63,027 nt of DNA from Bacillota bacterium (GTDB lineage Bacteria; Bacillota; Clostridia; UBA1381), in assembly GCA_024685565.1 (NCBI GenBank), contig JAIKVQ010000071.1, positions 1-63,027 on the forward strand. The letters run 5' to 3'. Every line of letters starts with the position of its first letter. Position 1 is the first letter of the stretch. Shown here in pieces: positions 28,390 to 38,421 of this stretch. The notes below the pieces were generated by a model that worked only from the letters and a program-made list of their open reading frames with translations, was not told where the DNA came from and ran no database searches. The translations under genes and the position numbers were made by a program.

Positions 28390-29874
28390 TTATTTCAAAA
28401 CACAAATTTCTTTCCATTTCTCATATGCCGCGTCCCATTTTTCCGAATCGGACGGCAGATACACATCTGTCGGGAAAGAGTTTTTAACAATTTTTCTTCC
28501 CTCTTTAATACTTTTTATTGCTCCCATCGCCACTCCCTGCATAATTACATTTCCGATACTGGTCGCCTCAACAGGGCCTGCAGAAACCTTGCGTTTTGTC
28601 GCATTTGCGGTAAATGAACAAATCATCTTATCCTTTATTCCGCCTCCGACAATATTTATTACATCATACTTCTTGCCCGTTACTTCTTCCATACCCTCTA
28701 TTGTGTTTCTGTATTTAAAAGCAAGACTCTCAGCTATTGAACGCACAATTTCGCCTTTTGTTTCAGGCACTTTCTGCCCTGTCTTTCTGCAATATTCGCG
28801 AATTCTTTCGGGCATATTCCCGGGAGTCTGGAATTCGTGATAATCGGGGTCTATTAAGCTGGCAAACGGTTCTGCCTCCTTTGCCTGTTTCTCAAGCTCA
28901 TCGAAGGACAAAAGCTCGCCTTCCCTATCCCACTGCCTGCGCGATTCCTGTATTAACCAAAGTCCCATAATATTCTTCAAAAACCGTATTGTTTTCTCCG
29001 CACCGCCCTCATTTGTAAAATTATGCCGAAGGGCCTCTTTGGTAATCATCGGTTCTCTTAACTCTACTCCCATAAGCGACCACGTGCCGCTTGAGATGTA
29101 GATATAGTCCTCCTCTTCTGCGGGTACCGAAACAACGGCGGAACCCGTATCATGCGATGCAACCGCCACAACAGGTATTTTGCCTACTCCGAGTTCTTTT
29201 GCAAGGTCATCTTTTAATGTGCCTATCCATTCGCCCGGATAAACCATATCCGCATAAATGTTATCGGGTATGCCCATTTTCCCGAGCAAATCCTTTGCCC
29301 ATACGCGCCCTTTCGGCTCAAGCATCTGCGAAGTTGATGCTATGGTATATTCGCACCTTTTTTCACCTGTTAAGAAATAATTGAAAAGGTCAGGCATAAA
29401 CAAAAGCGTGTCTGCATTTTTAAGCGCTGTAGTGTTACTTAATTTTTCAGATAAAAGCTGATAAAGCGTATTGAACCAGTTAAATGCTATGCCTGTGCTG
29501 TTAAAAATCTCCTCTTTAGATGCAATCGAAAACGCTTTTTCGTACATTCCCTCCGTTCTTGTGTCGCGGTAATGGTGCGGATTTGCCAAAAGCTCGCCGT
29601 TTTTGTCCAAAAGCCCGTAATCCACCCCCCAGGTATCTATGCCGATACAGTCAATATCTCTGTCACCCGAGTTTGCACACTTTAGTATGCCTTGCTTTAT
29701 CTCGTGGAACAGCCTTAAAACGTCCCAATACATACTGCCGTTTACCGTTACAGGGTCGTTGGAAAATCTGTGCTTTTCCTCTAAAACTATCTTTTCCCCG
29801 TCAAATTTTGCAAGCATCGCTCTACCGCTTGATGCTCCGAAATCAAACGCCAAAAACTTATAAGTCTTGCTCAT
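28390..29874 (-). CDS. rhaB: Rhamnulokinase (FGGY family)
   Basis: AFDFGASSGRAMLAKFDG, GIDTWGVDYGLLDKNGELL, ASHDTGSAVVSVP, YISSGTWSLMGVEL, INIVGGGIKDKMIC. Confidence 0.92.
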   Translation of the reverse strand: MSKTYKFLAFDFGASSGRAMLAKFDGEKIVLEEKHRFSNDPVTVNGSMYWDVLRLFHEIKQGILKCANSGDRDIDCIGIDTWGVDYGLLDKNGELLANPHHYRDTRTEGMYEKAFSIASKEEIFNSTGIAFNWFNTLYQLLSEKLSNTTALKNADTLLFMPDLFNYFLTGEKRCEYTIASTSQMLEPKGRVWAKDLLGKMGIPDNIYADMVYPGEWIGTLKDDLAKELGVGKIPVVAVASHDTGSAVVSVPAEEEDYIYISSGTWSLMGVELREPMITKEALRHNFTNEGGAEKTIRFLKNIMGLWLIQESRRQWDREGELLSFDELEKQAKEAEPFASLIDPDYHEFQTPGNMPERIREYCRKTGQKVPETKGEIVRSIAESLAFKYRNTIEGMEEVTGKKYDVINIVGGGIKDKMICSFTANATKRKVSAGPVEATSIGNVIMQGVAMGAIKSIKEGRKIVKNSFPTDVYLPSDSEKWDAAYEKWKEICVLK

Positions 29875-29973
29875 CTTATCACCGTTTCCTTATTTTTATA
29901 CTATAATATGCCAATATTATATATAACACAGCCTCTGTTGTCAACAATATTTATAAATAATTGCTAAAACCAC

Positions 29974-30002
29974 TGGACATTTTAAAGCATCTATGTTATA
30001 AT
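29974..30002 (+). promoter_or_regulatory. Putative sigma-A promoter
   Basis: TGGACA - 17 bp - TATAAT upstream of the SLH protein at 30053. Confidence 0.65.
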
Positions 30003-30052
30003 TGATTAGTGTTATTATACTGCATTGTGCAGAAATTCAGGGAGGATTTCAA

Positions 30053-31084
30053 ATGAAAAAAACGAGAATTTTTTCCGCTGTTTTGGCGGTTAGTATGTTG
30101 TTTTCGCTGGCTGTATCCGCAAACTTTTCGGATATGCCCGAGAACGAAAAGCTGGCTTTGGCAATTAACAATGCCGTTTCAAACGGTATTTTATCGGGAT
30201 ATGAGGACGGCACCGTCCGCCCCGATTCAAACATAACCCGAGCAGAGATGGCATCCATTATAACAAGAGCCTGCGGAGCTTTAAAAGAAGCTGATATTTC
30301 AGAATTTTTAGATGTTGCACCTGACAGCTGGTACTATTCAGCTTTTTCAAAGGCATATGCTATGGGCGCTTTTTCGGGAGATGACCAAAAACTGATGCAC
30401 CCTCAAAATAACATAACATTTCAGGAATGTTTTACAATCCTGTCACAGGTGTTTGACCTTCTTCCACCATACGAAGTAATACGCGATGACTCTTATATTT
30501 TCCCCGAAAACACAGTCTTTACAGCAACAAATTCCCGCCTTTATGACGTAAGCGTTCTTAACGACTATTCAGATGGCGCAGATGTTGCTGACTGGGCAAA
30601 GGTATTCGTATCCGGTGTCGTTATAAACGGCGGTTGGAACGGCGAAAACGGACTTCTTACCCCTAAAGCATATATAACAAGAGGTCAGTTTGCAATTGTT
30701 ATGGACGATATTATCAAAAACTATATTGATACACCCGGAACTTATACCGAATTTCCGCAAGGGAATACTATGATAAGATGTAACGATGTCATTTTGGACC
30801 AACTCAAAACTGATAATGATATATTTATTTCAGACAGTGTTGAACAAGGCGGAATTGTTCTTAATAATATAAGTGCAAACCGTCTGGTTGTACGCGGATG
30901 TGCGACACCTGTTGACGAAAACGGCGATCCGGAAAACGAGAACTTCGGTATTGCGATTTCGGGCAATTTTGAAGCCATACGCATTATAAGACCGTATATT
31001 TCCGCAGATCTGTCGGGTTCTGTTTATAACGGTCTTTACACTGCGAAAGATACCTCTATCTTTTTAGGAACATTCGGGGGTTAA
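30053..31084 (+). CDS. Secreted SLH-domain protein with unassigned C-terminal domain
   Basis: Signal peptide MKKTRIFSAVLAVSMLFSLAVSA; SLH ISNGILSGYEDGTVRPDSNITRAEMASIITRA and FSGDDQKLMHPQNNITFQECFTIL. SD ggaggatttca before ATG 30053. Confidence 0.88.
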   Translation: MKKTRIFSAVLAVSMLFSLAVSANFSDMPENEKLALAINNAVSNGILSGYEDGTVRPDSNITRAEMASIITRACGALKEADISEFLDVAPDSWYYSAFSKAYAMGAFSGDDQKLMHPQNNITFQECFTILSQVFDLLPPYEVIRDDSYIFPENTVFTATNSRLYDVSVLNDYSDGADVADWAKVFVSGVVINGGWNGENGLLTPKAYITRGQFAIVMDDIIKNYIDTPGTYTEFPQGNTMIRCNDVILDQLKTDNDIFISDSVEQGGIVLNNISANRLVVRGCATPVDENGDPENENFGIAISGNFEAIRIIRPYISADLSGSVYNGLYTAKDTSIFLGTFGG

Positions 31085-31095
31085 AAACGGATAAA

Positions 31096-31132
31096 AAAAA
31101 CAAATGCACTTTTTGAGTGCATTTGTTTTTTT
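31096..31132. terminator. Bidirectional rho-independent terminator
   Basis: aaaaaaacaaatgcact-ttttg-agtgcatttgttttttt between convergent genes. Confidence 0.88.
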
Positions 31133-32978
31133 ATACAAGTTTTTGCATAAGCTCATTGCTTCTTTTTACAAACTCTGTCATCTTGTCTGGTGCAAGCGGT
31201 TTATGGCACAACATTGCAAGGTCGAAAATCTGCCTTGCAAGCATACTTTGCTCGTCTCCCGAAATTCCATCTATTTTCTTAATAAGGCTATTGTTTGAAT
31301 TTAAAACAAGAGTAAACTCGTCCTTGAACATATCCCCCATACTCGCAAACTGCTGACCGTATGAGCGGTACATTTCCTGCATTCTGCGCGACTCCTCGGA
31401 AAGCAGTATAACAGCAGGCATATCCTCCGATTTCAAAGATGCAACTTCAATTTTCAAGCTGTCGTCTTTTATAGCCTCTTTGAATATGTCAATGATTGCT
31501 TTATCAGATTTTTCATCCTTTTTTGCGTCGCTATCCGTTGTTTCGGAAACCGACGAATCTATCCTTTTGAATTTCACGCCCTCCTCTTTCATCTCTATGA
31601 AGGAAATGAAATGTGTGTCTATCAGTGACGGCAAAATAACTGCATCAAGATTTTGACTTTTGAACATATTTATATACTGCGACTGCAAATTTTCATCGGA
31701 AACATAGTAAACATCTTTATTTTCCTTGCCATCAAGATACTGGGAAAGTGTTATATGCTTTCCGTCAAGGTTTTTATAAACAATAAAATCCTTGACCTTT
31801 TCATAAAATTTCTCATCTCTCATACAGCCGTATTTTATAAATACGTTTATATCCTCCCAATATCTGTCATAGTCCTCACGGTGCTTATTGTATATTTCCT
31901 TCAGCTTGTCCGCGACTTTTTTGGTTATGTGTGCGGAGATTTTCTTTACATAGCCGTCGTTCTGCAAAAAGCTTCTTGAAACGTTTAACGGCAGGTCAGG
32001 GCAATCAATAACGCCCTTTAAAAGCATCAAGAATTCAGGAATAACCTCTTTTACATTATCCGCAACAAATATCTGATTATTGTAAAGCTTTATCTGTCCC
32101 TCATTTGCCGAAAATTCGTGATTTATCTTCGGGAAATAGAGTATGCCTTTTAAGTTAAAGGGGAAATCAACGTTTAAATGTATCCAGAAAAGCGGTTCAT
32201 TAAAATCTAAAAACACCTTGCGGTAAAAATCCTTGTAATCCTCTACCTTACAATCCTTCGGTGCCTTTACCCAAAGAGGCGTAACCTCGTTTATAGGGGA
32301 CGGCATAATTTCATTCCCGTCCTTGTCCTTTTCAGGCTCTTTGCCTGCGATTTCAAGATAAATAGGTACTGGGACAAAAGAGCAGTATTTCAAAAGTACT
32401 TCACGCAGTGTATACTCCTCCAAGAACTCCTTTGAATCCTCTGCTATTGTGAGAATTATTTTCGTTCCTCGCGTAGTTTTTCCGCCCTCGCCGATTTCAT
32501 AGGACATGCTTCCGTCACAGCTCCACAATACAGGCTTTTCGCCGTCTTTATAGGAAAGCGTTTCTATTTCCACCTTTTCGCTGGGCATAAATGCAGAATA
32601 AAAGCCAAGACCGAAATGACCTATTATCTGTGAAGTTTTATCGTTTTCATCTTTATATTTTTCCAAAAACTCGGTAGCCCCTGAAAAGGCGATGTCGGTT
32701 ATGTACTTTTCCACCTCGTCCTTGGTCATTCCTATTCCGTTGTCCTCAAAGCTGAGCTGTTTTTTCTTCTTATCAACCGTCACCGTTATTTTGAACTGTT
32801 CATTTTCGTCAAGTGATATTTCGCCTATACCCGCAAGTTTCTTCATCTTGGTTATGGCGTCACAGCCGTTTGATACCAGCTCTCTTACGAAAATGTCCTT
32901 ATCAGAATAAAGCCATTTTTTTATAATCGGGAAAATATTTTCCGAATTTACCGAAATATTACCCTTTTCCATTTTCAT
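31131..32978 (-). CDS. htpG: Molecular chaperone HtpG (Hsp90)
   Basis: FVRELVSNGCDAITKMKKL, SFEDNGIGMTKDEVEKYI, IGHFGLGFYSAFM, GTKIILTI, LNVSRSFLQND. Confidence 0.95.
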   Translation of the reverse strand: MKMEKGNISVNSENIFPIIKKWLYSDKDIFVRELVSNGCDAITKMKKLAGIGEISLDENEQFKITVTVDKKKKQLSFEDNGIGMTKDEVEKYITDIAFSGATEFLEKYKDENDKTSQIIGHFGLGFYSAFMPSEKVEIETLSYKDGEKPVLWSCDGSMSYEIGEGGKTTRGTKIILTIAEDSKEFLEEYTLREVLLKYCSFVPVPIYLEIAGKEPEKDKDGNEIMPSPINEVTPLWVKAPKDCKVEDYKDFYRKVFLDFNEPLFWIHLNVDFPFNLKGILYFPKINHEFSANEGQIKLYNNQIFVADNVKEVIPEFLMLLKGVIDCPDLPLNVSRSFLQNDGYVKKISAHITKKVADKLKEIYNKHREDYDRYWEDINVFIKYGCMRDEKFYEKVKDFIVYKNLDGKHITLSQYLDGKENKDVYYVSDENLQSQYINMFKSQNLDAVILPSLIDTHFISFIEMKEEGVKFKRIDSSVSETTDSDAKKDEKSDKAIIDIFKEAIKDDSLKIEVASLKSEDMPAVILLSEESRRMQEMYRSYGQQFASMGDMFKDEFTLVLNSNNSLIKKIDGISGDEQSMLARQIFDLAMLCHKPLAPDKMTEFVKRSNELMQKLV

Positions 32979-32990
32979 TCCCTCCGAATG

Positions 32991-35402
32991 TTATTTTACT
33001 ACGATATTTACAAGTTTCCCCGGTACGCAGATTACCTTTACCACTTCTTTGCTTTCAAGAAATTCCCGTACTTTTTCCGCGTTCTTCGCCGCATTTTCAA
33101 GCTCTTCCCTTGAAATATCCTTTGAAACGGTAATTTTATCCTTTATTTTGCCGTTAATCTGTACCGCTATCTCTATTTCTTCATCAATTGTCTTTGATTT
33201 ATCATAATCAGGCCATTTTGTAAGTGCCAAAAGCTTTGTATTTCCGTACTTTTCCCAAAGCTCTTCGGTCATATGCGGTGCAACAGGGTTCAAAAGCGTA
33301 ATCAAAATTCTATATTCGCCTTTTGTTACGCTGCCTTTTTTGTAAAAATCATTGACTAAGCTCATTAGAGTTGCAATAGCCGTGTTATACTTCATTTTTT
33401 CGTAGTCGTCGCTGACTTTCATTATAGCCTTATGAACTGCCTTCTCTAAGTCCTTGGAAAGTCCTTCGCTATCATCAAGCATCTCCTGCAGATTCCATAC
33501 ACGCTCCAAGAACTTGTAACAGCCCTTAAGTCCCTTTTCCGACCATGGAGTTGACTGGTCAAATGCGCCTATAAACATTTCAAAGGTACGAACAGCGTCT
33601 GCACCGTACATATCTACCACTTCGTCAGGATTTACCACATTTCCTCTTGATTTGGACATCTTTTCGCCGTTTTCGCCTAAAATCATACCATGCGAAGTAC
33701 GTTTCTGATACGGCTCCTTTGTCGGCACAACGCCTATATCGTAAAGGAATTTATGCCAGAAACGTGAATACAAAAGATGCAGTGTGGTATGCTCCATACC
33801 GCCATTATACCAATCTACCGGAGACCAGTAATTAAGCGCCTCTTTTGACGCTAAAGCCTCGCTGTTATCAGGGTCCATATACCTCAGATAGTACCAGCTT
33901 GAGCCTGCCCATTGAGGCATTGTATCAGTTTCGCGAACCGCTTTTCCTCCGCAGTGCGGACAGGTTGTGTTTATCCAGTCTGTCGCCTTTGCAAGAGGCG
34001 ATTCGCCGTTTTCGCCTGGCTCAAATGTGTCTATTTCGGGAAGTTCCAGAGGAAGTTCGCTCTCGGGAACGGGAACCCAACCGCATTTTTCACAATATAC
34101 AAGCGGAATAGGTTCGCCCCAATATCTCTGGCGGGAGAACACCCAGTCACGCAGTTTGAAGTTTACCTTCTTCTTGCCTATGCCCTTTTCTTCAAGATAA
34201 CTTATCATCTTGGGGATTGCGTCCTTAACGCTAAGACCGTTTAAGAACCCCGAATTTACCATAATACCGCTTGAAACGTCGGTATATGCCTCTTTTTGCA
34301 CATCTTCTCCGCCTGCCACAACCTCAATTATCGGCAAATTAAACTTTTTGGCAAAATCCCAGTCCCTGCTGTCATGTGCAGGAACAGCCATTATAGCGCC
34401 CGTTCCGTAGGTTACAAGCACATAATCTGAAATGAATACAGGGATTTCCTTGCCTGTTACGGGATTTATGGCATTTACACCGTCGAGTCTTGCGCCTGTC
34501 TTGTCCTTGGCAAGCTCTGTTCTTTCAAATTCGGATTTTTTTGCTGCGTCGGAAATATATTTTTTCACCTCATCGGCATTTTTAAGCAGGGGCAAAAGTT
34601 TTTCCACCATGCTATGCTCGGGTGACAGAACAACATATGTAGCGCCGAACAAAGTATCGCACCTTGTTGTATAGACTGTTATTTTGTCGCCTGTTGTAAG
34701 CTCAAACTGAACTTCTGCACCCTCACTTCTGCCTATCCAGTTTATCTGCTGAGTTTTCACCCTGTCAATAAAGTCAACTTCGTCAAGGTCGTCAATCAAT
34801 CGCTGTGCATACTCGGTAATTTTAAGCATCCACTGACTCTTACGTCTTTGCACAACTTCACTTCCGCAGCGTTCACAAACGCCGTTTACGACCTCTTCAT
34901 TTGAAAGCCCCACTTTACAGCCGGTACACCAGTTTATCGGCATCTCCTGCTTGTATGCAAGTCCTTTTTTAAAGAGCTGAAGGAATATCCACTGAGTCCA
35001 CTTATAATAATTAGGGTCGGTTGTATTTATTTCACGTTTCCAGTCAAAGGAAAAGCCAAGCATTTTAAGCTGTCTTGTGAAGTTTTCTACATTCTTTTTG
35101 GTTACAATTCGTGGGTGGATTTTATTCTTTATCGCATAGTTTTCGGTAGGCAGGCCAAATGCATCCCAACCGATAGGATATAAAACGTTATACCCCTGCA
35201 TTCTTCTCTTTCTTGCAAGAATGTCAAGGGCGGTATAGCTTCGGGGATGGCCTACGTGAAGTCCCTGTCCCGACGGATAGGGAAACTCGATTAAGGCATA
35301 GTAAGGCTCTTTATCGCTTTTATTTTCTGCATGAAAGCAATCAGCTTCCTCCCATTTCTTCTGCCATTTCTTTTCAATCTCTTTAAAGTTATACTTGTCC
35401 AT
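32991..35402 (-). CDS. leuS: Leucyl-tRNA synthetase
   Basis: [29 protein letters not shown]-type zinc module, [16 protein letters not shown]. Confidence 0.96.
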   Translation of the reverse strand: MDKYNFKEIEKKWQKKWEEADCFHAENKSDKEPYYALIEFPYPSGQGLHVGHPRSYTALDILARKRRMQGYNVLYPIGWDAFGLPTENYAIKNKIHPRIVTKKNVENFTRQLKMLGFSFDWKREINTTDPNYYKWTQWIFLQLFKKGLAYKQEMPINWCTGCKVGLSNEEVVNGVCERCGSEVVQRRKSQWMLKITEYAQRLIDDLDEVDFIDRVKTQQINWIGRSEGAEVQFELTTGDKITVYTTRCDTLFGATYVVLSPEHSMVEKLLPLLKNADEVKKYISDAAKKSEFERTELAKDKTGARLDGVNAINPVTGKEIPVFISDYVLVTYGTGAIMAVPAHDSRDWDFAKKFNLPIIEVVAGGEDVQKEAYTDVSSGIMVNSGFLNGLSVKDAIPKMISYLEEKGIGKKKVNFKLRDWVFSRQRYWGEPIPLVYCEKCGWVPVPESELPLELPEIDTFEPGENGESPLAKATDWINTTCPHCGGKAVRETDTMPQWAGSSWYYLRYMDPDNSEALASKEALNYWSPVDWYNGGMEHTTLHLLYSRFWHKFLYDIGVVPTKEPYQKRTSHGMILGENGEKMSKSRGNVVNPDEVVDMYGADAVRTFEMFIGAFDQSTPWSEKGLKGCYKFLERVWNLQEMLDDSEGLSKDLEKAVHKAIMKVSDDYEKMKYNTAIATLMSLVNDFYKKGSVTKGEYRILITLLNPVAPHMTEELWEKYGNTKLLALTKWPDYDKSKTIDEEIEIAVQINGKIKDKITVSKDISREELENAAKNAEKVREFLESKEVVKVICVPGKLVNIVVK

Positions 35403-35412
35403 TTTCTTTCCT

Positions 35413-35751
35413 CTATTCTACATTGATTTCTATTTTTTCTGCATCGTCCCAAAGACGCTCAAGCGAGTAGAATTCCCGCGTTTCACGCTCCATAATATGC
35501 ACTATTATATCACCAAAGTCCATCAAAATCCAATTTCCTCCGCGGTAGCCCTCAATATGCTTTGCAGGAAATCCGTTTTCCTTTGACTTTTCCTCCACTT
35601 CATCGCTCGCTGCACGCACCTGCACTCCTGACGAACAGGTACAGATAATAAAATAATCGCCTAAAGAAGTCAGATTGGAAATATCCAGAACGTCAATATC
35701 CGTTGCTCTTTTATCATCTAAGGCTTTTACTATTACTTTCAATCTTTCCAT
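35413..35751 (-). CDS. rsfS: Ribosomal silencing factor RsfS (Iojap family)
   Basis: [62 protein letters not shown]. Confidence 0.94.
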   Translation of the reverse strand: MERLKVIVKALDDKRATDIDVLDISNLTSLGDYFIICTCSSGVQVRAASDEVEEKSKENGFPAKHIEGYRGGNWILMDFGDIIVHIMERETREFYSLERLWDDAEKIEINVE

Positions 35752-35857
35752 AAATTAAACTTGTCCTTTCAGCTACAACATTTCAAGCTATATAATACTA
35801 CATTTTTCCCGAAAAGTCCATATTATATTAGGATTTTTTATACAATTATTTTAAAGC

Positions 35858-35892
35858 GCAAAAAAAGAACGCACACGGCGCGCTCTTTTTTA
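35858..35892 (-). terminator. Rho-independent terminator after the secreted-protein/peptide pair
   Basis: Minus strand aaaaaagagcgc-gccgtgt-gcgttcttttttt. Confidence 0.7.
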
Positions 35893-36084
35893 ATGGTTAA
35901 ATGTAGTATAATCTATTCCTGTTAAAACGTTTACATCATCCTTATGGAAACTGATATATCCTGCATCATCCTGATAATAGCCAAGGTTTCCGTTGCAACT
36001 CGGCAAATCCTCCGGATTAACCATTACCTCCTCAGCTATGAGGCTTTCTATCTCCACAACGGGTCTAATATAATTTTTCTTCAT
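35890..36084 (-). CDS. Unknown 64-aa peptide/small protein
   Basis: MKKNYIRPVVEIESLIAEEVMVNPEDLPSCNGNLGYYQDDAGYISFHKDDVNVLTGIDYTTFNH; SD agggggttgagag before ATG 36084, 18 nt after the upstream gene stop. Confidence 0.7.
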   Translation of the reverse strand: MKKNYIRPVVEIESLIAEEVMVNPEDLPSCNGNLGYYQDDAGYISFHKDDVNVLTGIDYTTFNH

Positions 36085-36102
36085 ATCTCTCAACCCCCTG
36101 TC

Positions 36103-36891
36103 TTAATCAAGCGTAGCCGTAGCTCTCAAATCATTAGCAGCGGATTCCGAAGGAATATTGTATATAGTAAGAGCATACACAAACCAGCAATCTCCACTTA
36201 TCTCTGCTTTAGTTCTATTCACACCCTGAAGCGCCGCTACCGATGGGTTCGTACCCGTGCCAAATTTGGAAGTTGTGCTATCGCCTGTATCTATATTCTC
36301 TACTGTAAATCCGGGGGTCGCACCCAAATCACTAAGGGTCAAGCCATCTGCATCTGCGATTGTAACCTTTCCAAGGAAAGCAACCGAATATGTGCCACTA
36401 TGTTCGCCCTCAGTTATCAGCTGTATCATATACGGATCTCCCTGACCCGTTACAATAGTTCCTGTATTGGTTGAGGCATTACGGTTTGTTACCAGTTCAG
36501 CCTTAATATTTCCCACCTTATAATAGAAAGTGGCAGCCGTCGTTTCCCCGTCATTAATCTTTATCACATAGGTTCCCGTAGGCGCGGTGTCCGGTATCTT
36601 ATAAGAAATAGCCTGACTTCCCGCAGAAAGGGTATATTGATTTATGTACTGAACCGCAGAAGTATCGTTATCCTTATAGCTAATTAAGGTAAGCTCTCTG
36701 CCTTGCGTTACACCTGTTACCGTAAAACTAATAATGTCCCCATTTCTAAAACAAGGCATATTTGAACTGCTTGTCGGCAATGTAGCAACACCGTTTTTAT
36801 AGCCTGTCAAATTGCTTGTTCCAATTGCCAACGCAGATGTTGCAAAGCAAAGCACTGACACTGCCAGGAATAATGAAATCGCTTTCTTCAT
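36103..36891 (-). CDS. Secreted protein of unknown function, beta-rich/Ig-like composition
   Basis: Signal peptide MKKAISLFLAVSVLCFATSALA; Ser/Thr/Gly-rich beta-type sequence (SYKIPDTAPTGTYVIKINDGETTAATFYYKVG). ATG 36891 has SD aaggagagaag. Confidence 0.8.
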   Translation of the reverse strand: MKKAISLFLAVSVLCFATSALAIGTSNLTGYKNGVATLPTSSSNMPCFRNGDIISFTVTGVTQGRELTLISYKDNDTSAVQYINQYTLSAGSQAISYKIPDTAPTGTYVIKINDGETTAATFYYKVGNIKAELVTNRNASTNTGTIVTGQGDPYMIQLITEGEHSGTYSVAFLGKVTIADADGLTLSDLGATPGFTVENIDTGDSTTSKFGTGTNPSVAALQGVNRTKAEISGDCWFVYALTIYNIPSESAANDLRATATLD

Positions 36892-36960
36892 GGTGAATTC
36901 TTCTCTCCTTTTACTCCATAAATACATTGTTTTATCCTATAATGCCACCTACACATCGTC

Positions 36961-36989
36961 ATTTTAACACATCACAATTCAGTTGTCAA
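36961..36989 (-). promoter_or_regulatory. Near-consensus sigma-A promoter for the secreted-protein/peptide pair
   Basis: Minus strand TTGACA - 17 bp - TAAAAT; -35 overlaps the nadD-yqeK stop region. Confidence 0.75.
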
Positions 36990-38104
36990 GAAAATTTTGC
37001 AAAATATTCTGAGATTATTTTATACGCATTAGGATGCACATCTGCGCCGCGCATTTTGTTGACCTCGACCGTTGATTTTACACACTCCAAAAACGCACTA
37101 TCTATACTATTTTCCGCAATTTGGCGTATTTTTTTTACATCCGGAAAGTTTCGGTTTGGTTCAATCAAATCCGCCACAAAAACTATTTTTTCCAAAAGGC
37201 CCATGTCGGGTCTTCCGACAGTATGCCACCTTATTGCGTTTATTATTTCGCTGTCCGATATGCCAAATTCGCATTTTGCAGTTTCTGCACCGAGCTTTGC
37301 GTGAACAAGCGCAGGATTTCTCAGTTCAAATTCGTCAAGTTCAACCTCAAGGTCACGGCACCGTTCATACATGTTATCCATGTTTTTGGCGTTGTCATGC
37401 AAAAGTCCCGCTACCTCCGCTTTTTTTTCGTCAGCGCCATAAAGCTTTGCAAGATGTACCGCCGTGTCGCGGACTCCGAGGCTATGCAAAAAACGTTCGT
37501 GAGTAAGCATAGTCTTTAGTTTTTCTTCAAAATCAGGAACATGCTCATATATATGGTTTCTTTTTATAAATTCCCACACCTCGTTCGGAAGTCTGTCCTC
37601 AGCGCTTATGCCGTTTTTTATATCCTCTCTTATTTCACTTGAGGAAATTTCTATTCTCTCCCCCTTGATCTGCTGTGCAAAATCGGAATTTACCGTTCCG
37701 CCGGATCTGTCATACACCAAAAGGGTACAAAGTTTTAAAATCCCCTGCGGATTATGCCACTTATCAAAATCCCTAAGAGAATCACCGCCGATTATGAAAT
37801 ACAGTTCGGTATTCGGATATACTTCTTTAAAATGCAAAAGCGCATCCTCCGTATAGGAATATTCTCCGCGGTTCACCTCCCAGTCGCACGCCTCAAAGCC
37901 GTCCATTCCGGAAATTGCACGCTTTACCATTATATGGCGGATTTTCGCGTCCAAGACCTGCTGATTTTTCTTATGCGGAGGATTTCCGCTCGTCAAAAAA
38001 ATGACTTTATCAAGTCCGTACTGAAGTTTTGCAAGATTGGCTATTTTCAGGTGTCCGTTATGAACAGGGCTGAAAGTTCCGCCCAAAATACCTATTTTGC
38101 ACAT
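36986..38104 (-). CDS. nadD: NadD-YqeK fusion: nicotinate-nucleotide adenylyltransferase plus HD-domain hydrolase
   Basis: N-terminal GILGGTFSPVHNGHLKIA and ISSSEIREDIKNG (NadD); C-terminal HSLGVRDTAVHLAKLYGADEKKAEVAGLLHDNAKN and RWHTVGRPDMGLLEKIVFVADLIEPNR (YqeK HD). Confidence 0.93.
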   Translation of the reverse strand: MCKIGILGGTFSPVHNGHLKIANLAKLQYGLDKVIFLTSGNPPHKKNQQVLDAKIRHIMVKRAISGMDGFEACDWEVNRGEYSYTEDALLHFKEVYPNTELYFIIGGDSLRDFDKWHNPQGILKLCTLLVYDRSGGTVNSDFAQQIKGERIEISSSEIREDIKNGISAEDRLPNEVWEFIKRNHIYEHVPDFEEKLKTMLTHERFLHSLGVRDTAVHLAKLYGADEKKAEVAGLLHDNAKNMDNMYERCRDLEVELDEFELRNPALVHAKLGAETAKCEFGISDSEIINAIRWHTVGRPDMGLLEKIVFVADLIEPNRNFPDVKKIRQIAENSIDSAFLECVKSTVEVNKMRGADVHPNAYKIISEYFAKFS

Positions 38105-38403
38105 TTTTTTGATAGCTCTATCTTTCTGTTTTTTTCTTTGTTCGCACGCTTATAAATTACAAATTTTGAGCCTATTGCCTGCACAGGCTCTGCTTTCAGC
38201 TTTTGCGCAACTTCATTAAGCGCGTCCTTGGTATCCAAAAGCGAGGTTTCCAAAACATGCACCTTTATGAGCTCTCTTGTTTCAAGCGCAAGTGCAAGCT
38301 GAGATATTACCTCATCTGTAATACCCGCCTTGCCTATCTGAAAAATCGGCTCAAGTCCGTTTGCCTGCTTTCTTAAAAACGCACGCTGTTTACTTGTTAT
38401 CAT
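38092..38403 (-). CDS. yhbY: YhbY-family CRM-domain RNA-binding protein
   Basis: LTSKQRAFLRKQANGLEPIFQIGKAGIT-type start; ELIKVHVLETSLLD, QAIGSKFVIYKRA. Confidence 0.93.
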   Translation of the reverse strand: MITSKQRAFLRKQANGLEPIFQIGKAGITDEVISQLALALETRELIKVHVLETSLLDTKDALNEVAQKLKAEPVQAIGSKFVIYKRANKEKNRKIELSKKCAK

Positions 38404-38421
38404 AGCATTTTCCTTTCAAAT

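Noticed and set aside
35890-36891. Calling the secreted protein plus peptide a bacteriocin/immunity or RiPP system
   Set aside because: No modification enzyme, dedicated exporter, double-Gly leader or immunity protein visible; kept as unknown.
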